A stretch of 64,000 bases of DNA from Rahnella rivi (GCF_019049655.1 NZ_JAFMOX010000067.1:434001-498000), one strand, 5' to 3'; numbered from the stretch's first letter, positions 25,957 through 35,069 are shown. Notes: generated by a model not told the origin, from the letters alone. A program made the numbers and translations.

Positions 25957-27939
25957 TTACTCGTCTTCTTCCAGATACGTGTAACCGTATAAACCGGCCT
26001 CAAACTCTTCAACAAACTGCGCCTGCAAATCGGCATCCAGATCGGTTTCTTTCACCTGATCGCGGAAACGGGCCAGCAGAACGTTCGGATCCAGCTGAAC
26101 GTATTCCAGCATGTCGGCAACGGTATCGCCCTCATCGGACTGCTGCACCTCAATGCTGCCGTCAGGGAAGACGAACACGTCCACCGCGGCGGTATCACCG
26201 AACAGGTTGTGCATGTTGCCGAGAATTTCCTGATAAGCACCGACCATAAAGAAGCCGAGCACTGGCGGATTTTCCGGGTCATACGGAGGCATCGGCATGG
26301 TGGTCGCCACGCCGTCGCCATCGATGTAGTGATCGATAGTCCCGTCGGAGTCACAGGTGATGTCGAGCAGTACAGCGCGACCCACCGGCGGTTTATCCAG
26401 ACCTTCCAGCGGCAGAACCGGGAACAGCTGATCGATACCCCACGCATCCGGCATTGACTGGAACAGCGAGAAGTTGACGTACAGTTTGTCCGCCATACGT
26501 TCCTGCAATTCGTCGATGATCGGACGGTGTGCACGGTTGCTCGGATCCAGCTGATCCTGAATTTTGTTGCAGATATTCAGGTAGATGTCTTCCGCCCAGG
26601 CGCGCTGCGTCAGATCCAAAATCCCGTGCGCATATTGCGAATGAACATCGTGCAGATCCATCTGGCTGTCATGCAGCCATTCACGCAGCGAACGACGGTT
26701 TTCCGGATCGTGCATTTCATTCCAGGTATCCCACATGCTGCTGAGCGCACGTGGCGCATCAGCTTCAGGCTGAACCGGATCTTTAAACTCGTTGCGCTCA
26801 ACGCCGATGATGTTCGACACCAGCACGGTGTGGTGCGCGGTGACGGCACGGCCAGACTCGGTGATGACCGTCGGATGCGGCAGGCCGTGTTCATTACAGG
26901 CATCGCCGATCCCCCAGATCACGTTGTTGGCATATTCGTTCAGGCCGTAGTTCACCGAGCAGTCAGACTGCGAGCGGGTCCCTTCGTAATCCACACCCAA
27001 ACCGCCGCCAACGTCGAAGCACTGAATGTTGACGCCCAGTTTGTGCAGTTCCACATAGAAACGCGCAGATTCACGCACGCCGGTGGAAATATCACGGATA
27101 TTCGCCAGCTGAGAACCCAGGTGGAAGTGCAGCAGTTGCAGGCTTTCCAGACGCCCTGCGTCACGCAACATTTCAACTAGTTGCAGAACCTGAGAAGCCG
27201 CCAGACCGAATTTGGATTTCTCGCCGCCGCTGGACTGCCATTTGCCCGAACCTTGCGAAGACAGACGCGCACGCACGCCCAGACGCGGGATGACGTTCAG
27301 ACGTTCAGCTTCTTCCAGCACCAGCTTAATCTCAGTCATCTTCTCGATAACCAGATACACCTTGTGGCCGAGCTTCTCGCCGATCAGCGCCAGACGAATG
27401 TATTCACGGTCTTTATAGCCGTTACAAACAATCACCGAACGGGTCATGCCCGCATGGGCCAGAACCGCCATCAGTTCAGCTTTCGAACCGGCTTCCAGAC
27501 CCAGCGGTTCGCCGGATTCCACCAGAGATTCGATCACGCGGCGATGCTGGTTAACCTTGATCGGGTAAACCAGGAAGTAGTCACCCTCATAGCCGAACGA
27601 TTCACGGGCGCGTTTAAACGCTGCGTTAATCGAACGCAGACGGTGCTGCAAAATTTGTGGGAAACAGAACAGCGCTGGCAGACGTTGGCCGTCCTGCTCG
27701 CGCATGTCTTTCACCAGTTGCGCCAGATCCACGCGTGCGGAAGGGACGTCCGGATCCGGGCAAACACTGATGTGGCCCAGTTCGTTGACGTCATAATAAT
27801 TGTTACCCCAATAGGCAACGTTGTAAGTGCGCAGCATCTTGCTGGCATCACGATCGTTCACGGCAACCTCCTGCATGGAGCGCAAAGAAACGGTATCGCC
27901 CGCATGTGACGGACGGTGGGACTGGATGTCATCAGACAT
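25957..27939 (-). CDS. speA: Biosynthetic arginine decarboxylase
   Basis: This 660-residue PLP enzyme of the alanine-racemase-fold group decarboxylates arginine to agmatine. The PLP lysine is in YFLVYPIKVNQHR, the glycine-rich phosphate loop in FDVGGGLGVDYEG, and the active-site cysteine region in DITCDSDGTID. The C-terminus ends in the typical acidic FEAGLYGYTYLEEDE. It forms speA-speB and complements ornithine decarboxylase SpeC, also in this window. The start overlaps the end of a small yqgB-like ORF. Confidence 0.98.
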   Translation of the reverse strand: MSDDIQSHRPSHAGDTVSLRSMQEVAVNDRDASKMLRTYNVAYWGNNYYDVNELGHISVCPDPDVPSARVDLAQLVKDMREQDGQRLPALFCFPQILQHRLRSINAAFKRARESFGYEGDYFLVYPIKVNQHRRVIESLVESGEPLGLEAGSKAELMAVLAHAGMTRSVIVCNGYKDREYIRLALIGEKLGHKVYLVIEKMTEIKLVLEEAERLNVIPRLGVRARLSSQGSGKWQSSGGEKSKFGLAASQVLQLVEMLRDAGRLESLQLLHFHLGSQLANIRDISTGVRESARFYVELHKLGVNIQCFDVGGGLGVDYEGTRSQSDCSVNYGLNEYANNVIWGIGDACNEHGLPHPTVITESGRAVTAHHTVLVSNIIGVERNEFKDPVQPEADAPRALSSMWDTWNEMHDPENRRSLREWLHDSQMDLHDVHSQYAHGILDLTQRAWAEDIYLNICNKIQDQLDPSNRAHRPIIDELQERMADKLYVNFSLFQSMPDAWGIDQLFPVLPLEGLDKPPVGRAVLLDITCDSDGTIDHYIDGDGVATTMPMPPYDPENPPVLGFFMVGAYQEILGNMHNLFGDTAAVDVFVFPDGSIEVQQSDEGDTVADMLEYVQLDPNVLLARFRDQVKETDLDADLQAQFVEEFEAGLYGYTYLEEDE

Positions 27940-28075
27940 AGGTAAATCCTCTTTCTACACTGACAACATGGCCAGCCACTATCGCAGTAACAACAGGTGA
28001 GAACAACCCGCAAGGCTGGCTTTCAGACAGGATAAAAACCTGCGCGCCAGGGTTCGCAAACTGTTTTTCACTCAT
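27932..28075 (-). CDS. yqgB: Possible YqgB-like small protein upstream of speA
   Basis: This is a 47-codon ORF, MSEKQFANPGAQV followed by FILSESQPCGLFSPVVTAIV, ending inside the speA start (8-base overlap). E. coli has a 43-residue YqgB in the same place. The central C-GL-S...AIV pattern resembles YqgB by eye. Doubts: no clear ribosome site precedes the ATG. A perfect TATAAT (28079-28084) ends only three bases upstream, so a transcript from it would start at or after the ATG. Treat as a synteny-supported candidate. Confidence 0.45.
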   Translation of the reverse strand: MSEKQFANPGAQVFILSESQPCGLFSPVVTAIVAGHVVSVERGFTYV

Positions 28076-28849
28076 GTGATTATAGAATTCATCATTAGAC
28101 TCCGTGGAACGGGTCAGAAGAAACCAATAGGAATAATGCCCCTAAGGTTGCAGGCTACGTCAGTTTTTATGGGGGAAGCGGCTGTTAACCGGCCCGATTT
28201 GGCTGAGTAGCGTCCGGATGTCGCAAACTGAGCTGTCTGTAGTCAGGCTGCATAAACGCGGCTGTCCGGCGGACAGAGTGTTTATAACATCGGATTGATG
28301 ACAGAAATTTTTCAGAAAGGCGTGCAGCAGCAATGAACAGTGTCTGCCGGGGATGCTGTTGAAATGTAACAATCGGTAAAAAGTGGGTCATTAACCTAAC
28401 CACCTCCACACGTGCCACGCATCACCCGCGGGCATTCGAGCTGAGAAAACAGTAATTACTGGGATACGCTGGCGTCGAGAAAGTGCCGGGCGCGCGCCGT
28501 TTATACCGGCAACCTGCTGTAAATGCAAAATGAAAATGCGGCCGGGATGGTTTCAGCACGTGAATATCACTGCCATGGCGCACAAAAACGCCATCTTCAT
28601 CACAAAAATGACTGGCTTTCAGAACACCTGCTATCCTAAAATAGCCGTCCAGATGTTAATCCGTCCGTAACACCCCCCGACCATTCGCATTACAGGGGAT
28701 CAAGGATTGACCGTCAAACTGCTTCAAGGCTTTGCCTTATGGGGACATGCAGGACGCATTGCGACAATGGCGAGCATAGCTCCTCATCTGCCAGTCTCCC
28801 CAGTGCTATGCAGTGATATCTAACCCGTCGTATGAAGGTAAAGAACATA
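28076..28849. other. Intergenic region between speA and metK
   Basis: This divergent region of 774 bases includes a consensus -10 (28079-28084) facing speA, a MetJ-box-like array with an adjacent TAAAAT (28637-28666), and a long metK leader. The leader can form a hairpin domain (TGGGGA near 28740 pairs with TCCCCA near 28800, enclosing GCAG/CTGC and GAGC/GCTC stems). Open frames on the minus strand here (28160-28418) have no recognised homologue and no good ribosome site. Confidence 0.6.
28643..28666. promoter_or_regulatory. MetJ-box-like array upstream of metK
   Basis: Three consecutive 8-mers, AGCCGTCC, AGATGTTA and ATCCGTCC, match the met-box AGACGTCT at about 6, 5 and 5 of 8 positions. 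They directly follow a TAAAAT hexamer (28637-28642). MetJ with SAM represses metK in E. coli through such arrays. Confidence 0.6.
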
Positions 28850-30001
28850 ATGGCTAAACACCTCTTCACGTCCGAATCAGTTTCCGAAGGACATCCAGAT
28901 AAAATTGCTGACCAGATTTCCGATGCCGTACTGGACGCGATTTTAGAACAAGACCCGAAAGCACGTGTTGCATGTGAAACTTATGTCAAGACCGGCATGG
29001 TCCTGGTGGGCGGTGAAATCACCACTTCCGCCTGGGTCGACGTAGAGGAAATCACCCGTCAGACCATCCGTGAAATTGGCTACGTCAATTCTCAGATGGG
29101 CTTCGATGCCAATTCCTGTGCCGTACTGAGCGCTATCGGTAAGCAATCGCCGGACATCAACCAGGGCGTTGACCGTCAGGACCCGCTGGAACAAGGCGCG
29201 GGCGACCAGGGTCTGATGTTTGGTTATGCCACCAACGAAACCGACGTGCTGATGCCAGCACCGATCACTTACGCACACCGTCTGGTGCAGCGTCAGGCTG
29301 AAGTCCGTAAATCCGGCACCTTGCCATGGCTGCGCCCTGATGCGAAAAGCCAGGTCACTTTCCAGTATGACGAAGGAAAAATTGTCGGTATCGATGCGGT
29401 TGTGCTGTCCACTCAGCACTCTGAAGACATCGCGCTGAAAGATTTGCAGGAAGCGGTGATGGAAGAAATCATCAAACCTGTTCTTCCGGCAGAATGGCTG
29501 AACGCGGGCACCAAATACCACATCAACCCGACTGGCCGTTTCGTTATCGGCGGCCCTATGGGTGACTGCGGTCTGACCGGTCGTAAAATCATCGTTGATA
29601 CCTACGGCGGTATGGCCCGTCACGGTGGCGGTGCGTTCTCAGGTAAAGATCCGTCTAAAGTTGACCGTTCAGCGGCTTACGCTGCGCGTTACGTTGCGAA
29701 AAACATCGTGGCTGCGGGTCTGGCCGATCGTTGTGAAATCCAGGTGTCTTACGCCATCGGCGTGGCGGAACCGACTTCCATCATGGTGGAAACTTTCGGT
29801 ACCGGTAAAATTTCCAACGAGCAACTGACCTTACTGGTGCGCGAGTTCTTCGATCTGCGTCCATACGGTCTGATCCAGATGATGGATCTGCTGCACCCAA
29901 TCTACAAAGAAACCGCTGCATACGGTCACTTTGGTCGCGAACATTTCCCTTGGGAAAAAACCGACCGTGCCGCTCAGTTGCGTGACGCTGCAGGTCTGTA
30001 A
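28850..30001 (+). CDS. metK: S-adenosylmethionine synthetase
   Basis: This 383-residue tetrameric enzyme makes SAM from methionine and ATP. Motifs are the N-terminal FTSESVSEGHPDK, the methionine-binding GAGDQGLMFGYA, the phosphate loop GGGAFSGKDPSKVDRS and the C-terminal FGREHFPWEKTD. The start is MAKHLFTSES, as in E. coli (384 residues), rather than an ATG six codons upstream. SAM feeds polyamine synthesis, fitting the speA-speB neighbours. Confidence 0.98.
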   Translation: MAKHLFTSESVSEGHPDKIADQISDAVLDAILEQDPKARVACETYVKTGMVLVGGEITTSAWVDVEEITRQTIREIGYVNSQMGFDANSCAVLSAIGKQSPDINQGVDRQDPLEQGAGDQGLMFGYATNETDVLMPAPITYAHRLVQRQAEVRKSGTLPWLRPDAKSQVTFQYDEGKIVGIDAVVLSTQHSEDIALKDLQEAVMEEIIKPVLPAEWLNAGTKYHINPTGRFVIGGPMGDCGLTGRKIIVDTYGGMARHGGGAFSGKDPSKVDRSAAYAARYVAKNIVAAGLADRCEIQVSYAIGVAEPTSIMVETFGTGKISNEQLTLLVREFFDLRPYGLIQMMDLLHPIYKETAAYGHFGREHFPWEKTDRAAQLRDAAGL

Positions 30002-30030
30002 TTCCCTTTTCAGACAATTCTGCCTGCCTG

Positions 30031-30057
30031 ACCCTGCCCTTGTGGCAGGGTTTTTTA
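30031..30057 (+). terminator. Rho-independent terminator of metK
   Basis: CCCTGCC-CTTGT-GGCAGGG is followed by six T's. Confidence 0.92.
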
Positions 30058-30186
30058 TTGCTCTTTTTCCGGTAAAAAGTCTGAAAAAATCACCCACGCC
30101 CTGTTCAATGAAAACGGTTACAGATAATAATTCGTTATTAACCAATGCATTATTTCAATAGGTAAAAGTTTGAAACAGAATTTTGA

Positions 30187-30200
30187 TTGATATATATCAA
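30187..30200. promoter_or_regulatory. Consensus FNR palindrome upstream of galP
   Basis: TTGATATATATCAA is an exact match to the FNR box TTGATNNNNATCAA. It lies about 208 bases upstream of the galP start codon and 130 bases past the metK terminator. The A/T-rich context makes chance more likely than usual. Confidence 0.5.
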
Positions 30201-30291
30201 TTTATGCACTATTAATTGGTCTGCTTAACCCCTTCCTGCTTTGCATCTCTTTGAATCCCTTCCAAAACAACAATCCTGAACATCGCCATTA

Positions 30292-30307
30292 GTGTAAACG
30301 ATTACAA
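30292..30307. promoter_or_regulatory. GalR/GalS-type operator, upstream copy
   Basis: GTGTAAACGATTACAA matches the gal operator GTGTAAACGATTNCAC at all but the last base. It sits 4 bases upstream of the CRP site. Confidence 0.75.
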
Positions 30308-30310
30308 CAC

Positions 30311-30326
30311 TGTGACCGGGTTCACG
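30311..30326. promoter_or_regulatory. CRP site upstream of galP
   Basis: TGTGACCGGGTTCACG is TGTGA-N6-TCACG, one mismatch from the core consensus. It lies between the two gal operators, as expected for catabolite control of galactose uptake. Confidence 0.75.
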
Positions 30327-30376
30327 TTAAGCTGGGAGCAGGGTTAATAACATAACAGCCTAAGCATTATTACAAA

Positions 30377-30392
30377 CACTAAACGATTGCAC
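30377..30392. promoter_or_regulatory. GalR/GalS-type operator, downstream copy
   Basis: CACTAAACGATTGCAC matches the gal operator at 13 of 16 positions. It ends 15 bases before the galP ATG, 85 bases centre to centre from the upstream operator. The pair could support a repression loop. Confidence 0.65.
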
Positions 30393-30407
30393 TATTTTGG
30401 AGACCGG

Positions 30408-31802
30408 ATGAACAACTCAACGTCGACCAAAGGAAAACGCTCAAACAAAAGCGTGACTTTCTTTGTCTGTTTTCTCGCTGCACTGGCCGGGCTTTTGTTC
30501 GGTCTGGATATTGGTGTCATCGCTGGCGCATTGCCCTTTATCAGCCATGATTTTCAGATCACTAACCATCAGCAGGAGTGGGTGGTCAGCTCAATGATGT
30601 TTGGTGCTGCGGTCGGTGCGGTCGGCAGTGGCTGGCTCAACTTCCGTCTGGGGCGTAAATACAGCCTGATGATCGGCGCAGTGCTGTTCGTTGTCGGTTC
30701 ACTGTGTTCCGCCTTCGCGCCAAACACTGAAGTGCTGATCGTCGCCCGCGTGCTGCTGGGTCTGGCGGTGGGTGTCGCGTCTTACACCGCGCCTATTTAC
30801 CTGTCAGAAATCGCTCCCGAGAAAATCCGTGGCAGCATGATTTCCATGTACCAGCTGATGATTACCATCGGTATTCTGGCGGCGTACCTGTCCGATACCG
30901 CTTTCAGCTACACCGGCGCATGGCGCTGGATGCTGGGCGTGATCACCATCCCTGCCCTGCTGTTGCTGGTGGGCGTGTTCTTCCTGCCGGACAGCCCGCG
31001 CTGGCTCGCCGCACGTGGCAATGACGACAAAGCCCGCCGCGTACTGGAAAAACTGCGTGACTCCACGGCGCAGGCAAAAAGCGAACTGGATGAAATCCGT
31101 GAAAGCCTGAAAGTTAAACAGAGCGGCTGGGGTTTGTTCATCAATAACAAAAACTTCCGTCGTGCGGTCTACCTCGGGATTTTGTTGCAGGTGATGCAGC
31201 AGTTCACCGGTATGAACGTCATCATGTATTACGCTCCGAAAATCTTCGGCATTGCCGGTTTCGCCAGTACCTCGCAGCAGATGTGGGGCACGGTGATCGT
31301 CGGTCTGGTCAACGTTCTGGCGACCTTCATTGCCATTGGTCTGGTTGACCGCTGGGGTCGTAAACCTACGCTGAAACTGGGCTTCCTGGTAATGGCTGTG
31401 GGCATGGGTATTCTGGGGACAATGCTGCATATCGGCGTGGAATCAGACTTTGCGAAATATTTCTCCATCGCGATGCTGCTGATGTTCATCGTGGGCTTCG
31501 CCATGAGTGCCGGTCCGTTGATCTGGGTACTGTGTTCTGAAATTCAGCCGCTGAAAGGCCGTGATTTTGGTATCACTGTCTCTACTGCGACCAACTGGAT
31601 TGCCAATATGATCGTCGGTGCCACCTTCCTGACCATGCTGGAAAGCCTGGGCAACGCCAACACCTTCTGGGTGTACGCCGCGCTGAACGTGGTCTTCATC
31701 TTCATCACCATTGCGTTGATCCCTGAGACGAAGAACGTGTCTCTGGAACACATCGAACGCAATCTGATGAAAGGCGAAGCACTGCGCGACATCGGTAAGT
31801 AA
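30408..31802 (+). CDS. galP: Galactose/H+ symporter GalP
   Basis: This 464-residue, 12-helix sugar porter of the major facilitator superfamily is the same length as E. coli GalP. Signatures are RLGRK after TM2, ARVLLGLAVG, PxYLSEIAPEKIRG in TM4-5, VDRWGRKPTL after TM8 and PETKNVSLEHIE at the end. The start at MNNSTSTKGK has GGAG six bases upstream. It imports galactose, which LacZ releases from lactose in this strain. Confidence 0.96.
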   Translation: MNNSTSTKGKRSNKSVTFFVCFLAALAGLLFGLDIGVIAGALPFISHDFQITNHQQEWVVSSMMFGAAVGAVGSGWLNFRLGRKYSLMIGAVLFVVGSLCSAFAPNTEVLIVARVLLGLAVGVASYTAPIYLSEIAPEKIRGSMISMYQLMITIGILAAYLSDTAFSYTGAWRWMLGVITIPALLLLVGVFFLPDSPRWLAARGNDDKARRVLEKLRDSTAQAKSELDEIRESLKVKQSGWGLFINNKNFRRAVYLGILLQVMQQFTGMNVIMYYAPKIFGIAGFASTSQQMWGTVIVGLVNVLATFIAIGLVDRWGRKPTLKLGFLVMAVGMGILGTMLHIGVESDFAKYFSIAMLLMFIVGFAMSAGPLIWVLCSEIQPLKGRDFGITVSTATNWIANMIVGATFLTMLESLGNANTFWVYAALNVVFIFITIALIPETKNVSLEHIERNLMKGEALRDIGK

Positions 31803-31810
31803 GCGTCAAA

Positions 31811-31834
31811 TTCCTCCCCTGCAAAGGGGAGGAA
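31811..31834 (+). terminator. Hairpin after galP
   Basis: TTCCTCCCC-TGCAAA-GGGGAGGAA is a perfect 9-bp stem eight bases after the galP stop. It lacks a T run, so it may be a weak terminator or a 3'-end protector. Confidence 0.6.
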
Positions 31835-31877
31835 TTCCATATTGCATCTCTCCCCCTGCAGATTTATCCTTCGCCAG

Positions 31878-32399
31878 ATGAAAACCTCACGTCTCCCCAT
31901 CGCCCTGCAACAAGCGGTTATGCGCTGCCTGCGGGAAAAACTCCTGATGGCAAATCAGTTTTTTGGCACCGACTATACGGAACCGGAAATCACCTACCAG
32001 CAACGCGGCACCAGCGCGGGCAGCGCGTACCTGCAACACTGGCAAATCCGGCTGAATCCGGTGTTATTACAGGAAAATCAGCAGCCTTTTATTGATGAAG
32101 TGGTGCCGCACGAACTGGCGCATCTTCTGGTTTATCGCCGGTTTGGCCGCGCGCCGGCCCCGCATGGCAAGGAGTGGCGCTGGATGATGGAGCATGTGCT
32201 TGGCGTCAGCGCCAGCCGCACGCACAAATTCGAAGTGGCGTCCGTACAGAGTAAAACCTATCCGTATTTATGCGCCTGTCGCGATCACCACCTGACCGTG
32301 CGCCGCCACAATAAAGTGATGCGTAAAGAGTCGGAATATCGCTGCCGTCATTGCGGCGAGCTGTTACATTTCAATGCTAAAGGCACCACTAATGGCTGA
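31878..32399 (+). CDS. sprT: SprT family protein
   Basis: This 173-residue protein has a zinc-protease-like signature H78-E-L-A-H82 and a C-terminal zinc ribbon (CAC...CRHCGE). It is homologous to E. coli SprT, and the domain is shared with the eukaryotic DNA-protein crosslink protease SPRTN. The bacterial function is not established. The start at MKTSRLPIAL was chosen by homology. It lies between galP and endA, as in E. coli. Confidence 0.94.
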   Translation: MKTSRLPIALQQAVMRCLREKLLMANQFFGTDYTEPEITYQQRGTSAGSAYLQHWQIRLNPVLLQENQQPFIDEVVPHELAHLLVYRRFGRAPAPHGKEWRWMMEHVLGVSASRTHKFEVASVQSKTYPYLCACRDHHLTVRRHNKVMRKESEYRCRHCGELLHFNAKGTTNG

Positions 32400-32492
32400 A
32401 ATTTCAATCACTCAATAGCATCAATGTCCGATTGTCACGCCGCGCCGCATCCGTTACCCTTCCGACCTTTTCACATCAGGTCATTCAGAAAC

Positions 32493-33206
32493 ATGTTTCG
32501 CAAAACACTTTCAGCCTTTCTGTTTATCGCAGTACTCGCACCGGTCAGCGCCCTCAGCCAGTCCGGCAACGCCATCAATAATTTCAGCCAGGCCAAAGCC
32601 GCTGCGGTGAAAATCAATCAGGGTGCCCCCTCTTTTTATTGCGGCTGCGACATCAGCTGGCAGGGCAAAAAAGGCACGCCTGATCTCAAATCCTGCGGGT
32701 ACGCGGTGCGCAAAAGCGAACAACGCGCCAGCCGGATCGAGTGGGAGCACGTGATGCCCGCATGGCAGTTTGGCCACCAGATGCAATGCTGGCAGGATGG
32801 CGGTCGTAAAAATTGTGCGAAAAACGCCGATTACCGTCAGATAGAAACTGACCTGCACAACCTGGAACCGGCGATCGGCGAAGTGAACGGCGACCGCAAT
32901 AACTTCATGTACAGCCAGTGGAACGGCGGCGAAGGCCAGTACGGGCGCTGCGAGATGAAAGTCGATTTCAAAGCCAAGGCAGCTGAGCCGCCAGCCCGCG
33001 CCCGTGGCGCCATCGCCCGCACCTATTTCTATATGCGTGATCAGTACAAACTGAATCTTTCCCGCCAGCAAACCCAGCTGTTCACCGCGTGGGCCCGTCA
33101 GTATCCGGTGACGGCCTGGGAATGTGAGCGCGATAACCGTATCGCCCGTGTGCAGGGAAATCATAACCCGTACGTTCAGCAGGCTTGCGCTGAGCGAAAA
33201 GGCTAA
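32493..33206 (+). CDS. endA: Periplasmic DNA-specific endonuclease I
   Basis: This 237-residue exported nuclease has a signal peptide (about 1-21, VLAPVSALS). The His-Me finger active site RIEWEHVMPAW contains the catalytic histidine (about H86), and the downstream NGDRNNFMYSQW supplies the asparagine metal ligand. It degrades double-stranded DNA in the periplasm. Cysteine pairs (CGCD, C68, C102, C112) resemble the disulfides of the family. Length is close to E. coli EndA (235). Confidence 0.96.
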   Translation: MFRKTLSAFLFIAVLAPVSALSQSGNAINNFSQAKAAAVKINQGAPSFYCGCDISWQGKKGTPDLKSCGYAVRKSEQRASRIEWEHVMPAWQFGHQMQCWQDGGRKNCAKNADYRQIETDLHNLEPAIGEVNGDRNNFMYSQWNGGEGQYGRCEMKVDFKAKAAEPPARARGAIARTYFYMRDQYKLNLSRQQTQLFTAWARQYPVTAWECERDNRIARVQGNHNPYVQQACAERKG

Positions 33207-33306
33207 CTTAGTATTAAACACATCATCAGGGCACATTAGCTCGCGACAATGCGGGCTAATCACGACAAAATAGCCCGCTCAAACACGTTAAGGACAGCTG
33301 CCACAC

Positions 33307-34038
33307 ATGCGCATCCCCCGCATTTATCACCCGGAAACATTGACCGCCCACAGCGATATTGCGCTGTGCGAAGACGCCGCTAACCACGTCGGACGCGTTC
33401 TGCGTATGCAGCCCGGTCAGGCGATTCAATTATTTGACGGCAGCAATCAGGTCTTCGAGGCCAGCATTACGCAGGTGGATAAGAAGAGTGTGCGCGTCAG
33501 CCTGAGTGAAGGTGTGTTGTCGGACAACGAATCACCGCTGAATCTGCATCTCGGACAGGTGATTTCGCGCGGCGACAAAATGGAATTCACCATTCAGAAA
33601 TCCATTGAGCTGGGTGCGAACACCATTACGCCGCTGTTCTCGGAACGTTGCGGCGTCAAACTGGACGGCGAGCGTCTGGAGAAAAAATTGCAGCAGTGGC
33701 AGAAAATCGCCATTGCCGCCTGCGAGCAATGTGGCCGCAACCGCATCCCGGAAATTCGCCCGGCGATGCAGCTCGAAGCCTGGTGTGCCGAGCAGGATGA
33801 CAGCCTGAAGCTGAACCTGCATCCGCGCGCCAGTCACAGCATTAATACCCTGCCGCTGCCGGTGAAACATGTTCGCCTGCTGATTGGCCCGGAAGGCGGT
33901 TTATCCGCCGACGAAATTGCAATGACCTCCGGCTACGGATTTACTGATATCCTGCTGGGACCCCGCGTTCTGCGTACAGAAACCACAGCACTCACCGCGA
34001 TAACGGCCTTACAGGTTCGTTTCGGCGATCTGGGTTAA
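33307..34038 (+). CDS. rsmE: 16S rRNA (uridine1498-N3)-methyltransferase
   Basis: This 243-residue SPOUT methyltransferase uses SAM to methylate U1498 of 16S rRNA. An N-terminal PUA-like domain is followed by the trefoil-knot SAM pocket, with LIGPEGGLSADE (about 196-207) and LGPRVLRTETTALTA. Length is the same as in E. coli (243). It is followed 11 bases later by gshB. Confidence 0.97.
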   Translation: MRIPRIYHPETLTAHSDIALCEDAANHVGRVLRMQPGQAIQLFDGSNQVFEASITQVDKKSVRVSLSEGVLSDNESPLNLHLGQVISRGDKMEFTIQKSIELGANTITPLFSERCGVKLDGERLEKKLQQWQKIAIAACEQCGRNRIPEIRPAMQLEAWCAEQDDSLKLNLHPRASHSINTLPLPVKHVRLLIGPEGGLSADEIAMTSGYGFTDILLGPRVLRTETTALTAITALQVRFGDLG

Positions 34039-34049
34039 GAGGAGACCAA

Positions 34050-35000
34050 ATGATTAAGCTTGGCATCGTGATGGACCCGATTTCATCCATCAACATCAAA
34101 AAAGACACCAGTTTCGCTATGTTGCTGGACGCGCAGAGTCGTGGTTACGAACTGCACTACATGGAAATGAATTCCCTGTATCTGCGCGGCGGCGAAGGCC
34201 GTGCGACCACCAAAAAGCTTAGCGTGAAGCAGGATTACGACGGCTGGTATGAGTTTGGTACTGAGCAGGATATCGCCCTGCAGGAACTGGACGTGATCCT
34301 GATGCGTAAGGATCCGCCATTCGATACCGAATTCATTTATGCGACTTATATCCTCGAACGCGCGGAAGAAAAAGGCACGCTCATCGTCAACAAACCGCAG
34401 AGCCTGCGGGACTGTAACGAAAAGCTTTTCACCGCATGGTTCCCGGAACTGACGCCGGATACGCTGGTGACCCGCAACTCGGCCCAGCTGAAAGCCTTCC
34501 ACAAAGAACACACTGACGTGATCCTCAAGCCGCTCGACGGCATGGGCGGCGCGTCTATTTTCCGTCTGAAACCGGAAGACGCGAACGTCTCTGTGGTGAT
34601 CGAAACCCTGACCGAACACGGCAGCCGTTTCTGTATGGCGCAAAACTACCTGCCAGCGATCAAAGACGGTGACAAACGCGTGCTGGTGGTCGATGGCGAA
34701 CCGGTGCCTTACTGTCTGGCACGTATTCCTGCGCAGGGCGAAACCCGTGGCAATCTGGCCGCCGGTGGCCGTGGTGAAGCGCGTCCGCTGAGCGAAAGTG
34801 ACTGGGCGATTGCCCGCACCGTCGCGCCAATCCTTAAGCAGAAAGGCCTGATCTTTGTCGGTCTGGATATCATCGGCGATCGTCTGACCGAGATTAACGT
34901 CACCAGCCCAACCTGTGCGCGTGAAATCGAAGCCGCCTTCCCGATCTCGGTGACCGGCATGCTGATGGATGCCATTGAAAAGCGTCTGGCTGCGCGCTAA
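34050..35000 (+). CDS. gshB: Glutathione synthetase
   Basis: This 316-residue ATP-grasp enzyme joins gamma-glutamylcysteine and glycine. Visible features are the N-terminal MIKLGIVMDPISSINIKKD, the ATP loop DGMGGASIF, and the substrate/metal segment FVGLDIIGDRLTEINVTSPT. A GAGGAG ribosome site lies just upstream. Length equals E. coli GshB (316). It is cotranscribed with rsmE. Confidence 0.98.
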   Translation: MIKLGIVMDPISSINIKKDTSFAMLLDAQSRGYELHYMEMNSLYLRGGEGRATTKKLSVKQDYDGWYEFGTEQDIALQELDVILMRKDPPFDTEFIYATYILERAEEKGTLIVNKPQSLRDCNEKLFTAWFPELTPDTLVTRNSAQLKAFHKEHTDVILKPLDGMGGASIFRLKPEDANVSVVIETLTEHGSRFCMAQNYLPAIKDGDKRVLVVDGEPVPYCLARIPAQGETRGNLAAGGRGEARPLSESDWAIARTVAPILKQKGLIFVGLDIIGDRLTEINVTSPTCAREIEAAFPISVTGMLMDAIEKRLAAR

Positions 35001-35069
35001 CGTTCTTTGCTACACGATGGCGCGGCTGGCTGCGCCATCATTTTCCTGAGGTTAACCATCCTGCATACC

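Larger units (their letters stand above)
30002..30407. other. Intergenic region between metK and galP
   Basis: This 406-base gap contains the metK terminator and then a dense control region for galP: a consensus FNR palindrome (30187-30200), two GalR/GalS-type operators (30292-30307 and 30377-30392) and a CRP site (30311-30326). No ORF was seen. Confidence 0.8.

Noticed and set aside
28160..28418. Minus-strand frames between speA and metK as yqgD-type genes
   Set aside because: The translations resemble no family I know, two frames overlap each other, and neither has a ribosome site.
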